Part shown: piece by piece, positions 35,507 to 44,140 of the stretch
Layout: each line of letters begins with the position of its first letter
How positions within the stretch are numbered: position 1 is the stretch's first letter
NCBI GenBank assembly: GCA_963795485.1
Contig: CAWCIL010000008.1
Span: 124,001 to 188,000, forward strand
Reading direction: 5' to 3'
Source: AP-15 sp963795485
GTDB lineage: Bacteria; Pseudomonadota; Alphaproteobacteria; ATCC43930; CGMCC-115725
DNA length: 64,000 nt
Notes under the pieces: generated by a model
What the model saw: the letters and a program-made list of their open reading frames with translations, nothing else
Database searches by the model: none
What the model was told of the DNA's origin: nothing
Program-made: the position numbers and the translations under genes

Positions 35507-38076
35507 GTGGTGAAGCTTTTTCTGGCCATTTTGCTGGGTGCTGCGGGCGTTGCTCTCGCACTGCCGAGTTCGGCTCAGTCTCCCGGCAATTTCTCGAGCC
35601 TGACGACGACCGGAACCGCGACTTTGGGCGGCGATGTTTTGATGTGTTCGGGGCGGCCGTGGATCGACGTGCGCTGCAACGGCGCCATCGGCGACGACAG
35701 CCATGACGACACCACCGCGATTCAGAGCACGATCAACAGCGCAATAACTAACAACTGGCCAGTGCACATCCCGGCCGGCACCTATAAGGTCACCTCGCAA
35801 CTGAGCATCGATTACGCCGGCCAGGCCAGCAACGGCTTTCGCCTGGTTTCCCAAGGAGCGGTCATCGATGGCCGCTCCATTTCCGCGGGACCGGTGCTCC
35901 AGATCCAGTGCGACGGCGGCACCCCGGCCAATCCCACCGGCTGTTTCTATTTTAAGGAAGAGGGCTCTCTGTTCGTCAATGCCGATACCCCGGCCTATGC
36001 CGTCGTCTTTGGCAAGCCCGATTTTTCCGATGCCCACAACTCGGCCAAGATAGACCATTTGATCGTCAACAATGGGAGCAGCAACTCGGCGGCCGGCGCC
36101 TGTCAATTCAACTATGTGCTCGACAGCGATCTCTATGCGGTCTGCGACTCAGCCGGGGGGGCTGGCGGAATGGCCTTCGAGCAGACCCAATTTTCTCGGG
36201 TCTCCGGGGCCGGCACGGCATCCGCCGTCGGCGGACGCGGCCTTGTGCTCGAGAATGGATACAATTTTTCGAATACGTTTTCCGGTCTCGATCTCGAAAA
36301 CTCGCCGACCTGTCTGTCGATAACCTTCAATCACAACGGGCTGAACACCTTCGTGTCGCCCTATTTCGACTGCGTCACCGCGGTCAACGCAACGGCGAGC
36401 GTCGGCAATACGCTGGTCAACCCTAATTACGGCGGAAACGTCGTCAATTACGGGCCGAATTCAATCGGCATTGCGGTGCAGGGCACGGGATCGCGCCCCC
36501 AGTGGATGTTTCCGTCGGCCGCGACCTATGCGGCGGCGCCGATCGATGACGGAATGTCGATATCGAGCTTCAACGCCCCCGGCGCGTCGATGGCCGTGAC
36601 CCTGCCGCCGATCGCCAACGTCGATCCCGGCTGGTCGATGGGCTTCGCGACCGACAGCGGCAAAGGGATGACGGTCATAGCGACTAGCGGCAGTATAGTG
36701 CTCGGCGGCAAATTCGTCTCGACGGTCACGCTGGGCGGCGGCAATTACGAATACCTGCGGGTTCAATCAGACGGTAATAATTGGCGGGTCGTGTCATCGA
36801 CTCGGAACACCCGTCTCAATATGGGTTTCGAGCCGCCGCCCTGGCCCAGCAACTGGCTTTATCCCACCGTGTCCGGCTATGCGGCAGCCCTTGGCGATAA
36901 CGGCAACATCCTGTCGAGCTACAACACTGCGGCGGGGCTGGCCGTGACCCTGCCCTCGACGACCGGCCTGCCGACGGGTTGGAGCATGGGTTTTGCAACC
37001 GACAACGGTAAATCTCTTTCGGTCCAGGTCAACGGGGTCTCTGGCGGGCATATCGTCTGGCCCGGGGCTGGCGCCTCGTCGACCTCTGTAGCCTTGGCCA
37101 ATACGAGCCAGGGGGCGTACGAATTCCTGGCGCTGCAATACGACGGCAGCGGCAACTTTCGCGTGGTCGGGGCGACGCCGGCCACGGCGCAGTCGATTGG
37201 GATGATCGGCGCCGCCTCGGTCAGCCATTGGAGCTTTCCATCGACCAGCGCCTATGCCGCTACCGTCGCCGACAACGGCAATGTGGTTTCGAGCTACAAC
37301 AGCCCGGCTTCCTACATGGCCGTAACCCTGCCGCCGACCACGGCAATCCCGATGGGTTGGACCTTGGCGCTTAGCAACCGATAATGGCAAGACAATGTCG
37401 GTCCAGGTAAACGGCACGGCTGGTGGCCACATCCTCTATCCGGGCAGTGGCACCACGGTCGCATCGACGAACCTCGCTGCGGGCAATTACGAGCTCCTGG
37501 TATTGCGGTTCGACGGCGCCAACTTTCGCATCACCGAGACGACCCCGGCGACCGCGGCGATAATCGGAATGGCTGGCTCGACGCCGGATGTCAACCGCTG
37601 GAATTTCCCGACCGCCGCCACCTACGCGGCTGGGCAGAGCGACAACGGCAATGCGCTGTCGAGCTACAATACTGCCGCCGGCCTGACCGTCACGCTGCCA
37701 TCGACGACGGCGATTGGACCCGGCTGGACGATGGGGTTTACGACCGATAATGGCAAACCCCTGAGCATTGAGGTCAACGGGATTTCCGGCGGATCGATCC
37801 TGGAGCCGGCGCAAGGGCGGCAGTTCGGTCGCATCCATTGCTTTGGCAGCGGGACAAAACTACGAATTCCTGCAGCTGCGCTTCGACGGCAGCAATTTCC
37901 GGATCACCAGCGCCACGCCGCAAACCATCAATGATCTCGGCGGTCTGATTTCGCCCGGCACGCCGGCGTCGAGCACGTCAGCGTGCAGCATCGGGCAGCT
38001 TCAGGCGGATGCCAACTATCTCTACTTTTGCACCGCACCCAATACCTGGAAGCGTGCCGCGCTTTCGTCATTTTGA
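35507..38076 (+). CDS. Secreted tailspike-like protein: pectate-lyase-type domain plus four repeats, two frameshifts
   Basis: GTG 35507 has AAAGGGG about 10 bases upstream. The N-terminus MVKLFLAILLGAAGVALALP is a Sec-type signal peptide with a cleavage site near SSA-QS. Residues about 48-75 (WIDVRCNGAIGDDSHDDTTA) match the start of pectate-lyase-3/beta-helix tailspikes, which bind or cut surface polysaccharide. From residue 333 four modules of about 120 residues follow. The first frame ends at 37384. One extra base near 37373 (CTTAGCAACC) and a second indel near 37812-37822 (CAAGGGCGG) separate the rest of module 3, module 4 and the tail, which ends PNTWKRAALSSF. Repaired length is about 855 residues. 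The frameshifts look recent or artefactual. Confidence 0.75.
36503..37935 (+). repeat. Four tandem modules of about 120 residues in the tailspike
   Basis: Modules begin with a conserved Trp codon at 36503, 36854, 37229 and 37599, a spacing of 351, 375 and 370 bases. Each has FPS/YPT-xxxYAA, then DNGN-xxSSYNT, VTLP-xTT, PGWSMGF-like and DNGK-xxSVQVNG and ends YEFL/YELL-x-LQYDG. The modules have clearly diverged from one another, and one contains a frameshift. They are protein-coding repeats. Confidence 0.85.
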
Positions 38077-38079
38077 GAT

Positions 38080-38478
38080 GTGATGATGCGGGGTTTCAAT
38101 TTTTTCGCATGCTTGCTCGCATGCGTCGCCTTTGCACCACGCGCCTGGGCTTATGAACCCGGAATCGTGCCGGTCGTTTCAGCTGCGGCGGAGGCCAGCC
38201 TTCCGATCAAGGCCGCGCCGGGTAATCTTTACTCTCTCTACGTGACGACCGGTGCGACCGCCGGGTATGTGATGACGTTCAACGCCACTGTGCCGCCCGC
38301 GGATGGGACAGTGACGCCGATCGAGTGCGTCATGGCGCCAGCGAACAGCACAGTCTCGATCAGCTTCGATGGGCCCCCCGATATCTATTCGATCGGCATC
38401 GTCGCTGTGTTCAGCACGACCGGATGCTTTCTCAAAACGGCGAGTCCGACCGCTTTCTTCAAAGCGCGGGCGCAATGA
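38080..38478 (+). CDS. Secreted small phage-region protein, unknown
   Basis: This 132-residue protein starts at GTG 38080 or the following ATGs at 38083 and 38086. It has a clear Sec signal peptide: FFACLLACVAFAPRAWA, cleavage likely after AWA. The mature part has a beta-like pattern (NLYSLYVTTGATAGYVMTFN, TVSISFDGPPDIYSIGIVAV) with single cysteines in IECVMA and TGCFLK that could pair in the periplasm. The stop overlaps the next start by ATGA. It belongs to the run of exported proteins between terminase and portal. No family is recognised. Confidence 0.75.
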   Translation: MMMRGFNFFACLLACVAFAPRAWAYEPGIVPVVSAAAEASLPIKAAPGNLYSLYVTTGATAGYVMTFNATVPPADGTVTPIECVMAPANSTVSISFDGPPDIYSIGIVAVFSTTGCFLKTASPTAFFKARAQ

Positions 38479-39435
38479 GGTTTGGTGTCGCTGCCGCGGG
38501 CGCCTTTGCTCTTCTGCACGCCGCTCCTCTCTGGGCGCAGTCGGTTCAGTATGGGCCGGGCAACGGCAGCAGCGGCGGCGTCGCCCAATCGGGCTCAGTG
38601 ACCGCCGGAGACGTAGCCGCCTGGGCCGGATCGGGGCAGATCCGAGACGGCGGCAGCCCCGCTGGAACCGTCTCCAGCGTCGGACTGGCGATGCCGTCGT
38701 GGCTGGCAGTTTCGGGTTCTCCGATCACTGCGGCCGGGACTTTGGCGGTCAGCGGCGCATCGCAGGCGGCAAACCTGTTTCTGGCCTCGCCGAGCGGTTC
38801 CGGCGGGGCTATGGCACCGCGGGCCATTGTCGGTGCTGATCTTCCGCTGCCTAGCTCCAACAGCTTGGGTGGGATCGACAGCCTCGCGCCGGCTGCCCAC
38901 AACTGGCTCGACAGCATCTCGAATTCGGGGGCGCCGCATGCATCGCAACCGTCCTGCAGCGATTTGGCGGGTGCGGCGGCGTCCTGTTCTGTCGATACGA
39001 CGAATGCCGGGAATATCGCATCCGGCACCTTGCCGGCCGCACGGTTGCCCACCGCGGTTTCCAGCTAATACGACATTCTCGGGCAACAATGTCTATTCGG
39101 GCACTTCGACCTGGAGCGGATCGCTGTTCGTCCCGATCCGGGTCGTGACGGCGGCGGGGCCGGTTACCGTATCGCCGGCGACGGATTACCTGATCGTCAT
39201 CGACAAGACGACACCGGCTCCGACCTCGGTCAATTACACCTGCGCTCCTGGCTTTACGTTCCTGATCAAGGACGGCGCCGGCAATGATTCTGCAAACGCG
39301 ATTACGCTGACCCCGTCGTCCGGGACGATCGACGATGCCGCCAGTTTTGTCATGAACGCGAGCACGGCGGGCGTGCCCCCCTACGAGGCGCGGGCGGTGA
39401 CCTGCGACGCCAACGGCAACTCTTGGGTGAATTGA
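38475..39435 (+). CDS. Secreted tail-fibre-like protein, frameshifted
   Basis: The start is fixed by the ATGA overlap with the preceding gene. A Sec signal peptide (FGVAAAGAFALLHAAPLWAQ) precedes a Gly/Ser/Ala-rich region typical of phage fibres: GTVSSVGLAMPSWLAVSGS, ITAAGTLAVSG, ANLFLASPSGSGGAMAPR and the recurrent fibre motif NIASGTLPAARLP. The first frame stops at 39068. A shift near 39050-39065 continues into NTTFSGNNVYSGTSTWSG, FVPIRVVTAAGPVTVS and a beta-rich end at 39435 (about 320 residues in all). A signal peptide on a tail-fibre-like protein is unusual. Confidence 0.7.
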
Positions 39436-39437
39436 CG

Positions 39438-39975
39438 ATGCGACGATTGTTGGCCGCCGCCATTGTCCTTTGCGCAACGCTACCGGCCCAGGCGGCAACG
39501 CCGTTTCTGTGGCAGCCCGGCGCCGCCAATACCGGGTTGTACGCGCCGGCTTTGACACTGATGTCGACCGAACTCAATGTCGGCCGCTTCGGGGGCCGTG
39601 GTGCTCAGCAGCGTCGGCGGCTCCGCCGGGGTATTCGGCAATTCCAATACCGGGCAGGTCATCTGGTCGCCATTGGTGTTGACCCTCGGCTCGACCGCCG
39701 GTGCCTTTCAAACGGGTGGCAATCTGTCGTGCTGGTTTCTGCAGTCGCTCGACGGCGTAACCTTCGAAACCGGCAGCGCGGCGCCGCCGCGCGCGCCGGA
39801 CGTGGTATTTCCGCTGCCGGCAGCAGCCTTGGCGGCGACCGCCACCTTTCTCTCGCAAGGCCTGGTGCGGCTGCCGGCATTGCGTTTCAAGGTATTGTGC
39901 CAGAATAACAGCGGCCAAGCTTTGAATGCTTCCGGAAATACCGTCGTCCTGGCGCCGACGGCAGTGCAATATTGA
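39438..39975 (+). CDS. Secreted phage-region protein, frameshifted
   Basis: ATG 39438 follows the preceding stop by two bases. The signal peptide MRRLLAAAIVLCATLPAQA ends in AQA, an ideal signal-peptidase site. The mature protein begins ATPFLWQPGAANTGLYAP. At about 39576-39590 the frame shifts and continues as SGAVVLSSVGGSAGVFGN, TGAFQTGGNL-like and CWFLQSLDGVTFETGSAAPP to 39975. The pattern QTGGNLSCWFLQSLDG suggests a beta-sandwich. Its last codons overlap a TTG that may start the next gene. The function is unknown. Confidence 0.65.
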
Positions 39976-40950
39976 CCTCTCCAGCACCTGGTCCGTCGCG
40001 GTCGTTCCCAGGAAAGCGACCGAGCAGGCGACGCTTTTTGTCCGGTCTTGCCGCCGGTAGCGTCGGACTCGTCGCGGCAGCGGTCGGCACCGGCGTTTCA
40101 GCATCCGATGCGGCCTTATCGGGGTCTCTACCGGCCGCCGGGATTTCCCCGTCTGGCCGACGATCCGGTAACTGAGTTCCTGGCGGACGCATGGCATTTC
40201 GATGGATCGGCCTACGATGCCAATCAGGGGACATTCGGCGCCCCGTTGTGGGGTATGTCGATTCGGGGCTACCCCTATCGCACGCAATTCGCGGCATTCA
40301 GCCCGGCGATTACGACCGCGGGTCAGGGCTGCGGCTTCAACGGCAGTTCGCAATATATCTGGACATCGGTCGGAGCCGGCCGGGGGCCATGGTCGATGAG
40401 CCCGCCGCAGCAGACGATGCTCGTCGTCGCCCAGGTCGACACCGTGCAACCGGCGGCCCAGACATTGATCGGGATCGAGGGACACGCCGTGCAGCGGCGG
40501 GCGTCGATGCAGATTGCCGCGAACAGCACGAGCTTTTTCGTCGACTGGGTGACAAACACGACGACAACCGGCACATTCTCCCAGTCGGTGGTGCTCGGCC
40601 AGCCTTTTGCCGCAGCGATGACGCTCGACTACAACGCCGGTGCCGCCAGTTTGTTCTTTGGTCGGGTCAAGAGCACGATTTCGGGCTCGGCGAAGGCCGT
40701 CAATCAATGGGACGAGGCTAATTTTGGAAACTCGGTGGTGGCCGGGGTCAACGATGGAAATTACCTCGATGGGGTCATGCTGTTTGCCGCTGCCTGGAAC
40801 ACGGTGCTGCCGGATCAGGCGATTTTTGACCTCCTGCAGGATCCGTTTGGATTTTTGATCTTTCCGGATGACGACATGATGTCCGACGCAGTCGGCGCTG
40901 CTGCAGCGGCAAGATCGCTACGCAGTGGCGCGCATGGCTTCCCGAGGTAA
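39972..40950 (+). CDS. LamG/concanavalin-like protein with a twin-arginine signal, frameshifted
   Basis: Starting from TTG 39972, the N-terminus carries SRRRFLSG at residues 18-25, a textbook Tat motif, followed by a hydrophobic helix (LAAGSVGLVAAAVGTGVSA). Near 40095-40120 the frame shifts and a 270-residue lectin-like domain follows: LADDPVTEFLADAWHFDGS, GQGCGFNGSSQYIWTS, QQTMLVVAQVDT, DWVTNTTTTGTFSQS, MTLDYNAGAASLFFG and ending QAIFDLLQDPFGF. The beta-sandwich pattern with FNGSSQY resembles LamG domains. A second LamG-like gene is at 48167. The start codon and the frameshift make the exact N-terminus uncertain, but the Tat motif is hard to explain by chance. Confidence 0.65.
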
Positions 40951-40954
40951 TCCG

Positions 40955-42281
40955 ATGCCCCCGCCCGGTGGAAAACGTACGTCGCTCGCCTCCTACACTT
41001 GGGGCGGGTTCGGCTCGCAAAACGACATCACCCAGTTCCGCGATGTGTTTCAGCCCGATCAGGGGATCTTTTCTCCCGGCTATCCGCTGGTCCCGCCTGA
41101 GCGCGAGCGTGTCCGGCTTTGGGATTTCCCGGTCGGCTTCAACACGATCTACACGCCGCGGTCTTACGAACCGATCGGGTTTCATGAACTGCGTGCGCTT
41201 GCCGAAAACCACGATATCACTCGACTGGCGATCGAGACGCGCAAGGATCAGATCGAAAAGCTGGACTGGGCGATCAGATCTCGCGACGAAAAGCGGCCCG
41301 CGCCGGCGGCGCCCGAGCGGATCGCCAAGCTGACCGAATTTTGGCGAAAACCCGACGGCGAGCAGCCCTTTGCCAGCTGGCTGCGCGAACTCCTCGAAGA
41401 TCTGCTGGTCCTGGATGCTCCAGCCCTCGAGCTGCGCCGCAACCGTGCCGGCGAGATAATCGGTCTCGACGTCGTCGACGGCGCCACAATCAAAGTGCTG
41501 ATCGACGACACCGGCCGACGACCGCAGCCCCCTGCGCCGGCTTACGAGCAGATCATTCACGGACGTCCCTGGCGATTGCTGACTTCGGAACACCTCCTTT
41601 ATCTGCCGCGCAACAAGCGGCCGCATAAGGCTTATGGTTTTGGGCCGTGCGAACAAATCGTGATGACGATCAATATCGGTCTGCGCCGCCAGCTGATGCA
41701 GCTGCAGCACTTCACCGAAGGCAATGTCCCGCCAGGGCTACTGAATGCGCCGGATGGCTGGAACGCCGAGCAGATCCGCCAGTTCCAGGAGTGGTTCGAA
41801 TTCGATCCTCGCCGGCAATACCGGCAGCCGCACTCGACTGATTTGGGCTCCGACCGGGGCCAAATACCAGGCCTTCAAGGAAGCGCCCTACAAGGACGAG
41901 TTCGACGAGTGGCTGGCCCGCATCGTCTGCTACGCCTTTTCGCTGCCGCCGACCGCGTTTACGCCACAGGTCAACCGGGCGACGGCGCAGTCGGCGCAGG
42001 AGACTGCTCTAGAAGAGGGTCTGGCGCCGTTGTCCGGCTGGGTCAAGCGGCTGGTCGACAGCATCATTCAGGATCGGATGGGTCATGCCGACCTCGAATT
42101 CATCTGGTCGGATGTACGCTCGACCGATCCCAAGGACCAGGCCTCGATCCTCGACATCTATGTCAAGAACGGGGTCTACACCCTGAATGAAGCCCGCGAC
42201 GTTCTCGGGCTCGCCCCGGTCGAGGGCGGCGATCGACCTTTGTTTCAGACGGCACCGCGACCGGTTCCGCTGCCTTCATAG
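40955..42281 (+). CDS. Phage portal protein, frameshifted
   Basis: The portal forms the dodecameric gate for DNA at the capsid vertex. ATG 40955 has GAGG seven bases upstream and lies just after the preceding stop. The first frame holds ITQFRDVFQPDQGIFSPG, LRALAENHDITRLAIETRK, YGFGPCEQIVMTINIGLRRQ and HFTEGNVPPGLLN. After EQIRQFQEWF, near 41798, one base is gained and the chain continues SILAGNTGSRTRLIWAP, AYKDEFDEWLARIVCYAF-like sequence with PPTAFTPQVNRATAQSAQET and NEARDVLGLAPVEGGDRPL. Repaired length is about 440 residues. In RcGTA order the portal follows terminase; here about 6 kb of extra genes separate them. Confidence 0.88.
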
Positions 42282-42543
42282 GTTGCCCCCGGGTTTGCCG
42301 ACCGCAATCCGGCGCTTTCCGAGCAGGCCGCAAAAACGGCTGTAATTCGGCGCTCGGAATAGTCGGCGCGAGATTGGCGCCTGTCGCAAGGCCGGACGCC
42401 TCTGTGCTGGGTATTTGAAACCATCGACGTCTGCTCGTCCTTCTCGCCCGGATTCTTTTGCCCTGGGCAATTGCCGATTGCGGATTGCAGCGCCTCGAAC
42501 CCGCGGTTCGTGACGGACGAATAGTCAACAGGAGCCTCCGTAG

Positions 42544-43623
42544 ATGAGCGTCACTCCGAACAACATTATTGCCTACGGCTCGTCCGACATGCCTGAAGCC
42601 GACGGTGCCATTATCGGCGGTGCGGTCGATTTCACCAAGCGCATCGCGTTTTACGACATCACGCCCGCCGGCTTCATCGATGTGGTGTCGAGTTCGGCCT
42701 CCGACACCGCGACTAAGATGCAGCTCACGGGTCGCGATTCGACCGGCGCGATCCAGACGCCGGCCGCGGTCACCTTGACCGGCACCACTCCGGTCGCCGG
42801 CTCGCAGAGCTTCGAGCGGCTGCTGGCGGCGGTGATCACCGGCGGCGCCATCGCCGGGCTGACCAGCCCCGGCGGCACACCGGCGATCGGCGACGTGGCG
42901 GTCTATGCCCACACCCCGGTGCTTTCGGCGCGCACGATGCAGAGCGGATCGGCCAACACCAGCGGAACCACGCCACCAATAGCCAAATTGCAGTCGGGCG
43001 ACGGCGGCACCGTCGCAGCCGGGCAGATCATCCGGATCACCGGCGGTACGGGCGCTAATCAGTTGCGCCAGATCATCGCGACCACGGGTTACGGCACCGA
43101 TACGGTGGCGGTCAATCGCGACTGGACCACGGTGCCTGACCCCACCAGCGTCTACAATATCCTGCAGGGCATGCTGTTCGAGGTTTCGCCCAATGCCGTG
43201 GTGGCGATGACCCGCTGCTTCTCGACGGCGGCGGCCGATATTCCCGGCGGGTCGCAGCGGGTTTTTTACGAGAAAGTGTTCGTCGTCAACAACAACATTG
43301 CAACGGCCTTGACCGGGGCGCAGCTTGAGATCACCAGCGAGACGCCGAACCTCCCCTCCGGCGCGCTACTCGATATCGCACTCTGCACCTCGCTCAACGA
43401 CACGAACACGACGACCAATCGTCAGACTGCGCCGGCCGCGGGTGCGGGTTCGTTCGCGACCCAACCGGCCTTTGTCTCGGTGCCGGGTGCGGGCAATCTG
43501 CCCTCCGGAGCAGCGCCCAACAACGCCGGCGCACAGGGCGTGTGGCTGCGCCTGACATTGCCCGCCGGCACTGCCGCCTATAAAGGCTCGGCCGACCTGC
43601 GGGTGCAGGGCACCACCACCTGA
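42544..43623 (+). CDS. Phage structural protein of unknown family
   Basis: This 359-residue protein starts at ATG 42544 with AGGAG upstream. Its sequence is Thr/Ala/Gly-rich and beta-like. Recognisable stretches are AYGSSDMPEADGAIIGGAVD, AFYDITPAGFIDVVSSS, QSGDGGTVAAGQIIRITGG, GYGTDTVAVNRDWTTVPD and QRVFYEKVFVVNNN. The frame is intact. It follows portal and looks like a virion protein rather than an enzyme, since no catalytic motif is visible. I do not recognise a family. Confidence 0.75.
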   Translation: MSVTPNNIIAYGSSDMPEADGAIIGGAVDFTKRIAFYDITPAGFIDVVSSSASDTATKMQLTGRDSTGAIQTPAAVTLTGTTPVAGSQSFERLLAAVITGGAIAGLTSPGGTPAIGDVAVYAHTPVLSARTMQSGSANTSGTTPPIAKLQSGDGGTVAAGQIIRITGGTGANQLRQIIATTGYGTDTVAVNRDWTTVPDPTSVYNILQGMLFEVSPNAVVAMTRCFSTAAADIPGGSQRVFYEKVFVVNNNIATALTGAQLEITSETPNLPSGALLDIALCTSLNDTNTTTNRQTAPAAGAGSFATQPAFVSVPGAGNLPSGAAPNNAGAQGVWLRLTLPAGTAAYKGSADLRVQGTTT

Positions 43624-43660
43624 CCTGCCGCACGTCAAACAAAAGCTTCCTTAGCGAGGC

Positions 43661-43742
43661 AGCGAGGCAGTGAGAAGCAGACTTTCGACGCGCGCATTGC
43701 GCGGGAGATTTGCTTGCTTCCTCGCCTCCTCACTGCCTCGCT
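43661..43742. repeat. Nested inverted repeat, large hairpin-forming element
   Basis: AGCGAGGCAGTGAG (43661-43674) and CTCACTGCCTCGCT (43729-43742) are a perfect 14-base inverted repeat, 54 bases apart. The loop contains further arms: AGAAGCA near 43674-43680 can pair with the TGCTT region near 43711-43720, and an inner CGCGC-ATT-GCGCG near 43690-43702. The element fills the 159-base gap between two phage genes. It resembles a REP/BIME-type element or a processing/terminator structure; there is no T-run. Confidence 0.75.
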
Positions 43743-43782
43743 GGCGGTGAATTTTCCGGGTTCCATTCAACGAGGCGATTCC

Positions 43783-44127
43783 ATGCATCGTTATATTCTC
43801 GCCGTTGTCGCCGCTCATGGCCTCATTCCGTTCACTGCGCAGGCCAGCTCGGTTTCGGGCACGATTTCGATCACCGTGGCAGCGCCGGCATTGGCGCTGG
43901 TGATAAGCCCGTCGATCGCCGCAGTGGCCTGCGAAGTGACCGCCGGCACGACGATTTCCGCGCTGTCGACTACCGGTGGCGACGGCAATCCGGTCACTTT
44001 TTCGCTCGCCGGCGACACCACCGATTTTGTGCTCTCGGGCGCCGATGTCGTGGTCGGACCGAACGGCATCGCCGCAGCGAACTGCAATGCGACCCAAACC
44101 GTCACGGTCACGGCGAGGCAGCCGTAA
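43783..44127 (+). CDS. Secreted Ig-like small phage-region protein
   Basis: This 114-residue protein from ATG 43783 has GAGG upstream. The signal peptide HRYILAVVAAHGLIPFTAQA ends AQA. The mature part, VSGTISITVAAPALALVISP, STTGGDGNPVTFSLAGDTTD and NCNATQTVTVTARQP, reads as one Ig/cadherin-like beta-sandwich. It lies after the nested inverted repeat and outside the first exported block, so the exported proteins extend to both sides of portal. Its function is unknown. Confidence 0.75.
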   Translation: MHRYILAVVAAHGLIPFTAQASSVSGTISITVAAPALALVISPSIAAVACEVTAGTTISALSTTGGDGNPVTFSLAGDTTDFVLSGADVVVGPNGIAAANCNATQTVTVTARQP

Positions 44128-44140
44128 AGTCCGCGCGCCA

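Noticed and set aside
36503..37935. Regular repeats considered as a CRISPR array
   Set aside because: Spacing is about 350-375 bases and the repeats are diverged protein modules within one gene; no short identical repeats or cas genes.
35507..44127. Diversity-generating retroelement around the tailspike and LamG genes
   Set aside because: No reverse transcriptase, accessory gene or template/variable repeat pair was found in the window.
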